From Xylaria sp. FL1777 (Eukaryota; Ascomycota; Sordariomycetes; Xylariales; Xylariaceae), in assembly GCA_022578965.1 (NCBI GenBank), contig MU400615.1, positions 62,001 to 126,000 of the forward strand: a stretch of DNA of 64,000 nt. The letters run 5' to 3'. Of the stretch, positions 46,023-56,504 are shown piece after piece. Both the position numbers and the translations under genes were made by a program. The notes under the pieces were generated by a model. It worked only from the letters and a program-made list of their open reading frames with translations, was not told where the DNA came from and did no database searches. Each line of letters starts with the position of its first letter. Position 1 is the first letter of the stretch.

Positions 46023-47755
46023 AGTCCCCTTGAATCTGTCACTGGTGACAACTCAGTGGCCTCAAGCAAAGTCACGGGTAAGGAGGACACCGCAGTCCAG
46101 AATGCAGCCACGCGAGAAGGAGTCCAGAGCTTCTATAGAGTCTCGAATGTACCCTGGTTGCTTTTCATGTCCAATTCGCACTCATAACCTCTAGCTCGTT
46201 GTGAGTTACTTGTCTCTCGACCCTCATAAACCAGTCCGTACCTAGTCGACTAATTAACAAAACTAGGTATAGTCCGTCTTTATATGGCGGGGAATGGTCA
46301 TCTATGGCCTAGAGGCTGTTAGCGGCATCGGAGTTGGCAATCGCGAAAGATGGCCGTCGAGCATGCATCATACATACTTAAGTATACTGTATAATTTGAA
46401 CATAAGCCTTGAAGATGATTGAGGGGGGCTAAAAGGTGTACCGGGAGCCTCGCGCAAACATTGTTGGCGAGCCTCCGGGGAGCGACGCTTGTTAGTGATT
46501 CATAGATGAGTGGGCTTTCTGTTGTTGTAGTTTAACGTATAACTTGAGAATACAAAAATAACAATAAGAATCAAAATTAAAATGAAATCGGAGGAAATGC
46601 AATGCTATGAAGCTTCTACGCATAGCTAGCTCTCTTATCAAATGCGGAATCGGGTGCGGAGTCCTGAGGAATTTGAGTCCAGCCGTTCATCACATGAAGA
46701 CTGTATATTACCTACCTAGGGAGGTAGTAATACCGTGGCTGCACAGGTGGTCACCACATTGACACAAGTGTAGGTGTGTGTAGTTCTATCTCAAATAACC
46801 ATGAATAGATGTTTTTTTTCCTTTCCTTTCCCCCTTCTTTTTTCTTCTGCCCCGGGTTGTTGGACACGAGCTACTGCCGAGAGGAAATCATGATAGTAGG
46901 AAAGGGATATGATGATAATGATGAAATTGTTAGAAATAAAGGTTGTAAATTGGTATCTATATGCTAACCGTCCTTTTGCCATTGCACTTGAACCTATGTC
47001 CCCTACCTTGTTCTCAAGCTTCCCCCTTTAACCCATCAACCTGGCCACGCTTATCTCCTAGGAAGCCGGTCAATCCCGATAGGCGATTACCCTAGCACGA
47101 AACTCGGCGGAATACGGCTTCAACCTCGTAGCTAGTTTCTATCTGCCCCTTCTCTGCCAAACCCCTTTTTTTCGTCAACACTTTTCAGCGTCAACCAATT
47201 GTTACGATCCAACCAACTTGGGGGAAGAAGACTCCGGAAACGGAATAACTGTTGTTTCAACATAGAGTAACCCCTTCTAGAATGGTGCCGCGCGTTACAT
47301 TCCGACTCTCACCATGGTCAGCAGTATTATCACCAACATCGTGGCGAGACTCGTGAGACTTATGTATACGTCTAGTCAGAAATTTCCCAGTATAGTCACT
47401 CGTTCTTTAGCTATCAATTCAAGACCTTAGTTATCACTTGGAAACTATTGTAAGGGTACCTAAAATCCCTCTAACGAGCACACATTTCGAAGTACCTATA
47501 ACAAACTTGTTCCACTGTTACCTTAAAGTCAAGAAACCTAGTTACGGACCTACCTTAGGCTTAGATATTCCTGTACCTAAGGAGGGCTCGTTACACCAGT
47601 CTCTTCTCAACCACTTTTCGGTCGACCACTGTTTTCCTCCACCACTTCTTTTCTCGACTCATTTCGCTTCCCAGCCACTATTTTCTTCAAATCTTCCACC
47701 CCTCCATTTTTCCCTTTCAACCTCTCTGTCCATTCTCCTTTTCGCGTGAGACATC
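46023..47755. other. Intergenic, between convergent genes
   Basis: No gene is supported. Position 46711-46729 has a short CCTACCTAGGGAGG palindrome-like word. The rest has no recognised features. Confidence 0.45.
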
Positions 47756-49238
47756 TCAAGCCTTGAGAATCTTGACCAGCTCAGCAACGATGGCATCTCC
47801 TGCTTCTGTGGTGCCCGTGCTGCCGCCCATGTCCTTGGTTCTTAGCCCGGCGTCGATGGCGGCGCGAACCGCGTCCTCGACGATTTTAGCCTCGTGGGCG
47901 AGATTTAGAGAGTACCGGAACATCATGGCCACGGAAAGGATGGTGCCAATGGGATTCTAGAAATGATGTCAGCTCTGTACTTGTAGGGAATGGATAGGAA
48001 TCGCCCGAAACGGGGTCTTGACGCACGACAATCCCTTTCCCTGATATGTCCGGCGCGCTACCTGTCATCTGCGTTAGCGATGTCTACATGAGCGCCCGAG
48101 TGGAGGATAGGAGTCTCACCATGAATCGGTTCACAGATGGAAGGCACTGCAGAGCCCGGGATCCCGCAGAGACTCGCGCTCGGGAGGAGCCCTATGCTTC
48201 CAGCTATGGCGCTCGCCTCATCGCTGAGAATATCCCCTGAAACTCATTAGCTAAATCGCCTTTGAGGTAGACGGGGAGCCTCGCTCACCTGCCAAGTTTG
48301 GCGCTATTATAACGCCATTCAGCTGCGTCGGGTTCTTGACCATGATCATGGCCGCGCTGTCAATAAGCTGATGCTCGACCTTCAGATCGGGGAATTCATT
48401 TTTGTAGACCTCCTCAACCACACGACGCCAGAGTCTGCTTGTCGCCAGCACGTTCGCTTTATCCAGCGAGATGACCCGCGAGTCTCCCCTAGCCCTAGCT
48501 AGGTAGCCGCCCAGCCGCGCGATACGCTCGATTTCTGATTTCGTGTAAACAGTAGTGTCGAACGCATCATGTCCATCGTACTCTTTTCGCTCTCCGAAAT
48601 ACAAGCCTGAGGTTAACTCCCGGACTAACATCATGTCGATGCCGCGGCAGATGGACGCCTTCAGGGGGGAGGACTCGACGAGGGCGTCGGAGGCGAAGAA
48701 GCAGGGACGGAGGTTTCCATAGGCGCACATCTCACTGCGTAGCTTTAGGAGGCCCTGCTCCGGGCGGACGGCGCCGGTGCCCCATTCAGGGCCGCCGATG
48801 GCGCCGAGGAGCACGGCGTCGGCGGCTTTGGCGGCGGCGAGGGCCTCGTCTGTGAGGGGGGTGCCGGTCTGGTCGATGGAGCACTGGGGAGAAACGCCGA
48901 GGTTAGCAAGAGACTTCTCTCGTGGATGTCTTTGGACGCGTGTGATCCGATGTCGGGGGACGACTTACCCCTCCGAGTAAGTGGTCCTGCAGATTGAATT
49001 TGCCAGCAGTCGGGCTCAGCTCCTCGACCGTCCTGATAACCTGAATCCTGCGTCAGACGTGCTCAACTGCAGGTCGCAAATACCAGACTCGTACCTTGAT
49101 TGCCTCAGCAATAACCTGTCAAATAACCACAGTCAGCCTCTCTCCGTCCAGAGTCAAGGGTGGGAAAGCTTGGGGTTAGTCAGTCACCTCTGGGCCGCAG
49201 TGGTCGCCCGCAAAAACAACAATGTTGTGTTCCGCCAT
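47756..49238 (-). CDS. LEU2: 3-isopropylmalate dehydrogenase
   Basis: Seven exons on the minus strand: 49238-49188, 49115-49095, 49040-48969, 48883-48289, 48236-48120, 48061-48027, 47956-47756 (363 aa, the usual length). Exon 2 is only 21 nt and codes VIAEAIK. Family blocks: [16 protein letters not shown], the substrate loop [28 protein letters not shown], active-site REL...[20 protein letters not shown], the signature [17 protein letters not shown] and [14 protein letters not shown]. The enzyme oxidatively decarboxylates 3-isopropylmalate with NAD+ in leucine biosynthesis. All catalytic residues are present. It is divergent from the TMEM135-like gene. Confidence 0.94.
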
Positions 49239-49841
49239 GATTGCAATGCTTGTCCAACGGAGTTTGTCCAAGGAAGAGTCGGTCTTGTGTGACAAAAGGT
49301 GGGAGGTCCAACGGAGAAAGTTAGAAGTTTAGAGTTATGACGGAGGCTTGCATTTCTTCAAAGACGTGTTGAAAGAGTGGAGAATATATTTAATAAAAAA
49401 TTAAATTAGTCATTTTTTGAATAAATATAAATAATCTCTCATAATATTAAACTTAGTTAAGTAACTAGTTATTGTTTTTTATAAAGTGTGATGATAATTA
49501 GAAGGAGAGGGGCAATTGCCTTAGGCATGGACCCCACATAGCTATCTAGCTAAGCCACCATAGCCACAGGTGGGGATACTACTGTGGCTGAACCCATATA
49601 CATGGAGTCCCCTTTCTAGTAATAAAACTAGCATAAAAAAGGTAAATAAATCATAGTTTATTGATTTTTAAATAAAAACATAAGCAGAAAAATCAACATA
49701 GTTGCCTTAAACCAAAATTCCAAGTGTGTTAAAGGTAGTAAGAAAGGTTGTAATTAGCTAGAGGGGTGGTGTAGAAATAACCCAGACCTCCACTTACCCC
49801 AAAGCACTAGGTAAAGGTACCCACAGGCTCACATGTTAATC

Positions 49842-49865
49842 TAGCCGAAGTACCTACTTCGGCTA
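49842..49865. repeat. Perfect 11-bp inverted repeat with 2-bp spacer
   Basis: Arms TAGCCGAAGTA (49842-49852) and TACTTCGGCTA (49855-49865) are exact complements separated by CC. It could be a dimeric regulator site or a cruciform; it lies about 600 bp upstream of LEU2 and 670 bp upstream of the TMEM135-like gene. Confidence 0.75.
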
Positions 49866-50474
49866 TAGATATACTGTATCCTTGTATCTGTCTAAACTAC
49901 CTAGGTAGTCTAAGGCACGTAATTTAATGGCATTCTCCACCCAATCTTGCAGCTCTCATGCCACCCGCTACTACAATACCACATCTTTAAGTCAACCCCC
50001 AACAACGTCTTCTTTCTCTTACCAGGTACCTAAATTGTCCTCTACAATCTCCAGTCCACCTCCATTACCGTGTCTGTACACTAAACTATAGCCCGACTAT
50101 CTTCCAGTAATCCTAATCTACTTGGTGCTCCCAGTATCGTTTTGTTTGTTTGCGCTTCTCGTACATGCGCTTTCGAATTGATTGTGTCGCGTGTTAACGA
50201 GCCGAACCCGCGGCTTTCCAGCGAGTTGCGAAGAGATCCCAGGACTATCAGCATCATACCATTCATTGCGCACTTCTTCCAGGCGCGCCTTCATCCAGCT
50301 GCCGAGACGGATAGATCTTGATTGTCAAAGCGACTTGAGCAAACAATTCGGACTAGCGCAGGCACGACACCTGCACTTGTCATGTTGATCGCCATTCGGC
50401 GACTCGGTCGTCGGGCTTGTCGCGTTCAATCCAATTGACTCGAGCAAGCAGTGACGGACAGATAGATATAGAGG

Positions 50475-50504
50475 TGACATTGACATTGACATTGACATTG
50501 ACAC
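50475..50504. repeat. TGACAT hexamer tandem repeat
   Basis: Four perfect TGACAT units and a partial fifth, 31 bases upstream of the start at 50535. Confidence 0.9.
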
Positions 50505-50534
50505 CACACCAAGAACACGCAGTCGGTTGTCAAT

Positions 50535-52515
50535 ATGGCCGGTAGCTCGAGACCTCCCAAGTTGTCCTCCATTCCACCTCTCGAAATTCCTAACCCTGAT
50601 CGCGACCCGATGCCACGGTCACGACCAGTGTCGACTCCTAGCTCAAAATCTGTCGTCGACCCCGTTCTTCGTAACGCCTTGAGATATACCATATCGGCAC
50701 GCGAGTATGAGACTCTTCACAAATACGTCATATCTCGCTCGCGGGCCCTTCGAAAGCGCGCGCCGACCGTAAATACTGTCGAGAAGTACATTAACGGTGA
50801 AAGTAGCCGAAGAGCATCTGTCGGTCGAGATGTTGTGAAGGGCAAAGGCAAAGATAGGGCGACATCAAAAAGCATTGCGCCCAGAGGAGGCGGAGGAGGA
50901 GGAGGAGGAGGAGGAGACAACTACAATGCTCGTGCCATCCGGCATGCTCTGCGCGTCTTCGTCGCCACAGGCATAGGAGCCAAGGCCTACGAGATACTCC
51001 TCGCGCGTATTAAGAGGCAAAAGGAGTGAGTCTTGGCAATACAAAGCATCCGATATATGGGACGAATGCACGTAACAGTAGACTGACAGTTGCCTATCAT
51101 TGATCGCAGTTCCACCTCTCCACGAAGTAAACAACCCTTTTACAAGTCTGCGCCTCTCCGACTCTCGCTCTCCTTGTCCACCATCTTGCTTCTCTACCGA
51201 CTGCTCTTCCGATTTTTCACCCGTTTAAGAGCTCAGTTACTCGATCCCGCCGCCGCCCCATTCCGTGAACGCAACCCCGGAACTTCCAACACGCTCACAT
51301 CCCCCTATGCGCCGGCGGTAGGGGCCAGTCTCGCTGGTCTGGCCTTGGGTATCTACCCCGCCCAACAGCTTCGCCTGACCATCATGATTTCCGTCTTGTT
51401 TCGCGCCCTAGAGTTTGGCTGGAATCTGCTAGAAGATGAGGGGTCTATCTGGGGCTTCCGCTCCAGAGCCGGAGGAAATGGCATCGTGAAGAGAGAGCGT
51501 CCATGGTGGTTTGGAAGTTGGATGCTTCAGCCCCTGGCTATGGGACAGCTGCTACACGCCACCGTCTTTGACCGCGAGAGCTCTCCCGTCGGTTTCCTTG
51601 ATATCGTCTTCAAGCACACAACTACATATCTTCATGGCGCCCCGGAGAACCTACCTTCGGGTGTGAAGTGGCCCAGTCCCTGGGATATCGTTGATAATCT
51701 CGCGCAAATGGCTAAACTCAACTGGCCGTACGTTCATCCTCTCTTTCTCCCGGCTCTAGGTGTCGCTAATTCAAGTCTATAGACCTTTTATCTCGCCAAC
51801 TCTCTTCCCTGACGAGCCTACCTTGCCAGCCACGCTGACAACCCTCGCACCACTCACCGCCCAAGCCTATCCCATCATCACGTCGCTGAGCTGCGCTAGT
51901 CTGCATCCCGGTGATCCTTCGTGCCTACGGACATATCTCACATTCTGGGTCCGCTCATTTCCACGGCTAGGGCGTTTCTTTTTAATATTCTATTCGATGC
52001 TCATGCTGCCACGGTATAAGTTATTATATAATGCACCCTTGCACTTGCTTAACCGTCTATTATCCCGTGCGCTGCGCCTTACGACGTTTGCTACGGGGGC
52101 TTTATCCACCGCATGGGCGAGTATCTGCTTCTTCCAGACATGGCTACCTCGGACATTCCTCCCAACGCAGCGGTTCTTCCTCGGTGGTTTCCTAGCAGGT
52201 CTGTGGGCTTTTGTGGAGCGGCGCGAAGGCCGTAGCATTTTCCTATACACTGCACGCACCAGCGTCGACTCCCTATGGAAAGTTGGTGTCAAGCGACGAT
52301 GGTGGCGCGCTATGCGAGGCGGTGACGTCTGGCTGTTCGCGCTTGCGCTGGCCATCACGGGGGCCGTATACGAGAGAGATGCCAGGGCAATTCGTGAGGC
52401 GAATGTCCGGAAAGGTATTAGTTGGATGAGGGGAACGGGATTCAGGGACTGGGGGGTTGAGGAAGAAGATGAACTTGAGCAAGTAGGGTTACAAGGGAGG
52501 GCTGAAATTGGGTAG
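50535..52515 (+). CDS. TMEM135-like multi-pass membrane protein
   Basis: Exons 50535-51025, 51110-51727 and 51783-52515 (613 aa). Intron 2 uses the TATAG acceptor at 51782 because it restores KLNWPPFISPTLFP. The N-terminal 140 residues are disordered and end in a ten-Gly tract from a GGA repeat (about 50884-50914). Several hydrophobic segments follow (LSLSLSTILLLYRLLF, VGASLAGLALGIYPAQQ and others). Conserved blocks: PWWFGSWMLQPLAMGQLLHA, CASLHPGDPSCLRTYL with two Cys, FLPTQRFFLGGFLAGLWAFVER and SVDSLWKVGVKRRWWR. This pattern is known from fungal relatives of TMEM135, linked to peroxisomes and mitochondria in animals. The exact role here is not known. Confidence 0.78.
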
Positions 52516-53355
52516 ACACTTTCCTGGGGCTCATTAACCGTGCGTTTTCTAGTTGGAATTAGACTAGACTGCGGTTATAATCAACATCCTAGGGGAAGCA
52601 AGTAAGCGAATGTGAAGATGTAGAGCTTAGATGTACTAATGTGCCACGACATAAGATACTTTGCTACATGATATATCAATATAAGTAATCTGAACACATC
52701 AGCGGCCTCTTCATTCTGTCTCTGCTTGTCTAGTTCCCCTAATATACGAGCGTAAACAAGGTAGATAGCGAAAGTAGACATCTGACGCCAGCAACTACAC
52801 CATCATATAAGGAGACGGACCCCTCATATGGTTGTAAACTACCTAGGTTAGCAACGTGTTCCATGCGACTTACGATCATTAGCGCCGGTACATCGCCTGA
52901 TCGAATTGGGTATAATTGAAGTAATTTCCCTTTCCACCTACTCCATTGGGATTGACTACATGTAGAAGCAAAAGCAGCGCAACATCTACATAGTACTATC
53001 ACGAGAAACGAGTGGCTGTTTTACCAATCCCTAAAAAAGCAGGTCCCCTCGTTGACCCGGCATGAGACCGAGAATATAGCACCGACTGGGCATTACAACC
53101 TCGACGCGGGGACAACGCGGAGACACGCTAGAATCCCCATGTTGTTGAAGCAGCTAGCTTAGATGCACCATAGCCATACAGTTTCTTGATGAGATGATTC
53201 ATTTCCCCTTCATTCCCTCTGGCAACTGAGGAGGGGGGACGTCTGACTACAAATAGAGAGACAGCTGTCCTCTACACGGCCATGATATTGACGTTATGAC
53301 AGCGCGCCCTGAATGAATTCTCAAAGCCTCTTATTCGTTTGACCACATCTCAGCA
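52516..53355. other. Intergenic region upstream of GH30 gene
   Basis: No coding sequence is supported. No TATA box is clear within 150 bases of the start at 53356. Confidence 0.45.
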
Positions 53356-55094
53356 ATGCTCTACTCACTCGTAACTCTCCTGGCGGCTAGCCAAGCGCTC
53401 GCCGCGCCATCCCCACAGACCCTCAAGAGCCGCCTAGCCTCGCCCGTCGCGTATGTCACGACCTCGGACCTCGGTCACAAGCTAAGTCCGGCCTCAGGGC
53501 CCGTCTCGGGCCGCGGAACCGGGGGTAGCTCGACGTGGGACCTGACGGTCGATGACACGGCGTCGGGGCACAAGCAGACGATCATCGGCTTCGGAGGGTC
53601 CGTAACGGACGCCACCGTCACCGTCTTGAACGCGCTCTCCGCCGACAAGCGGAACCAGCTGCTGAGACAGCTCCTCACGTCTGACGGCGCAGACTTCAGT
53701 TTCCTCCGTCATACCATTGCTGCGTCGGACTTGTCTGCCCCTCCGGCTTACTCGTATGACGATGCTAGCGGAAAAGCGGACCCGAGCTTGCAGAATTTCA
53801 ACCTTGGAGATCGAGGTACTGCTATGGCAAAGATGTTGGCCGCTATGCGGAGCGTTAAGTCTAGTCTCACTATTCTGGGGAGTCCTTGGAGTGCGCCTGG
53901 GTGGATGAAGTTGAATCGCGTGAGTATATTTCTAACTCTATAACCCCCCTTCCCCAGAAAGAGAAACAAAACAAAACAAAAACAACAACCAAAAATAAGA
54001 GAAGAAAAAGAAAGACAACTATAAAAAAGAGAAGGGAGGATAACAAGGAGGAAAGCCGCATTCATATGGTGATTATATGATAGTATATCCCGTTCTAACT
54101 CCCACCTACCCACCTAGGTCTTAACAGGCAATGCGAACAACAACCAGCTCGACCCGCAGTACTATTCCGCATATGCGCAGTATTTCGTGAAGTACCTACA
54201 AGCGTATAAGGCTAACGGGGCTACCATCGACGCCATCTCGCTCCAGAATGAGCCCTTGAACAACCAAGGCAACGGACACGTGACGATGTACCAGTCGGCA
54301 GACGAGGCAGCAACCGTGACTTCGCAATACGTTGGCCCGGCGCTGAAGAACGCAGGATTCAGCACCAAGATCTGGGCGTACGACCACAATACCGATCAAG
54401 CAAGCTACCCGCGCACCGTCACCGACAGAGCCGGATCGTATGTGGACGGCACAGCTTGGCACTGCTATGCCTCGAACCTCGACTGGACCGTCCTGACCAG
54501 CTTTCACAATAGCTATCCAGGAAAGCACCAGTACATGACCGAGTGTTGGGTGAGTAATTCTTCGTTTATTCCAGAAGAAGTGACAAGCCCGCATATAAAA
54601 AGGACCGCTAATTAACACTTCCCTCTCACCAGACATCCCCCCAAACCTCGTGGTACCAGTCCTCCAAGAACACCATCGGGCCTCTTCAGAACTGGGCTGA
54701 AGGCTCCCTGATGTGGACGCTGGGGACATGGACGCAGGCCTCGGACGGGACCTTCGGGCCGTACATCCAGGGCGGCTGCTCGACGTGCCGTGGGCTCTTC
54801 GTGGTGGACCAGGCGAAGGGGACGTACGACTTCACCATCGACTACTATACGCTGGCGCAGTTCTCCAAGTTCATCCCCAAGGGCGCCGTCATCCTGAGCG
54901 GCTCGGGCAGCTACAGCTACGACGGGTACTCGGGCATCCAGTCCGTGGCCTCGCTGAACCCGGACGGCACCCGGACCGTGGTCATCGAGAACACGTTTGG
55001 CAACGACGTCTACGTCACCGTTACCACTAAGAGTGGGCAGACCTGGAGTGGCAATGCTCTGGCTAAGAGCGTTACTACTTGGGTCTTGCCTTGA
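53356..55094 (+). CDS. Secreted GH30 endo-beta-1,6-glucanase
   Basis: Exons 53356-53919, 54118-54549 and 54633-55094 (485 aa). A signal peptide ends near ALA-APSPQ (residue 16). GH30 features: TIIGFGGSVTDA, SPWSAPGWMKLN, the acid/base LQNEP (E233), the nucleophile YMTECW (E330) just before intron 2, then TSPQTSWYQSSKN and a C-terminal beta domain ending TTWVLP. The GH30 group of fungal neg1/BGN16.3-type enzymes cuts beta-1,6-glucan in fungal cell walls, for wall remodelling or mycoparasitism. Intron 1 (198 nt) is long for this window and A/purine-rich. Both catalytic Glu are present. Confidence 0.92.
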
Positions 55095-56504
55095 GGATGG
55101 TACATGGGCACGGCAATGAAAAGGGGGAAAGGAGGTAAGACAAGGATGGTAGGGAAATAGGGAAAATAATGATGGTTATGGAGGCACATACCTGGATGAT
55201 ACCATTCATTGGAGGACTTTTGAATTCTCGAGAGTGTGATGGACATATGGCAAGTACAGATCGAAACCAAAAAATGAGACAGATAATCTCGACTGAAAAC
55301 ACGAATAGCCGATTACAATCAACATCATATGCAAGCTAGGGAGGCTTTCTGTCTTGAATTTGTGCCCCACTTGAGCGTCTAACTGTCTAATTGGGTTCTT
55401 ATATAAATTTTCACTCTTTTCTTTTTCCAAGGTCATGGTTCAAGATTACATAGGTCACTCGGATTATTTAACAGCAGGGTCACTATGGTACAACGACGCA
55501 ATGAGAACTAATTATAATCCAATTAACTTGGGTTTGACGACCATTATCTAGTAGCCGACACATAGAAGATTATGAGGATCTATTTCAACTCCTCCTTTCT
55601 ATGGTCTCGATGATGATTGATTCCCGAAGCCATATTTTAAAACAACGTATCGAAATCTAAGCCCTTTCTCACTCTATGGTTAAACTAAACTAGAACGACT
55701 TCAGAATAGGGTTTCAGATTTGTTCACTTGATAAATGCACAATATTTCCTAGAAAGAGAAAGGACAAGAACAGGTCCTCCATCTGTGAGCTTCTAAACCC
55801 CTTTTCATCATTTCAAGCAAAAAAAAAAGCGGAAACTTAGCATATTATTTAAGATGTAGGTATTACCGATGGGGCCAGGCTGAGATTTGACGAATAATCT
55901 AGATCCCGTGTGGAAGCATGATTATATCTATCCCCTATTTTAACCCCACGTTAATAATACTCCAAGTGCAAATGAAGATGGTTATGTCGCATTTCTTCAA
56001 AATGAGGTTATTACCGGCGTTCACGGACTTCCCCAATATACTACGGTGGCCGACACAAATAGGCAACTCCTGACATACGAGGGCTATAGCACTCAGGAGG
56101 TTGGAGACCTTTGTCATGCCTAGCCGAGTTATATCTATTCCTAATTTTCCTCGCCGTCGGCGAGTCTTGTAAAGTGAAACCATGATTGTATAGCCAGGCG
56201 TGTAAAACATGTTGGTAGCCTCTCTGAGGCACAAGTTGGAGAGGACATCCGTACCAGGTCTCGATCGTTCACCGGAGCCCTGATGTTGGTACGATGCTTG
56301 AGGCAGACTACGGAGGAATTGATCGGAACAGGCAATTACCGGTTTTCTTACGGCGGGTCCAGTATTCCAAGGCGTACAGCAGACGTGTTATCAGCAGCAA
56401 GGGTGTCAATGTAGGTATTGAAATGGAGCAGTGTGATCGCGCAAGATCTACCACAACACTCCAATTGCAAGGAGATAAGTCATAACTTACACATCTAAGC
56501 AATT
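55095..56504. other. Intergenic region before the AT-rich block
   Basis: No gene is supported. Composition is normal to slightly AT-rich until about 56500, where it changes abruptly. Confidence 0.5.

Larger units (their letters stand above)
49239..50534. other. Intergenic region with an AT-rich insert and a hairpin
   Basis: Bases 49380-49740 are clearly AT-rich with poly-T/poly-A runs, unlike the flanks, and may be a mutated mobile-element relic. A perfect inverted repeat lies at 49842-49865. A hexamer tandem repeat sits in the leader of the next gene. No gene is supported. Confidence 0.5.
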
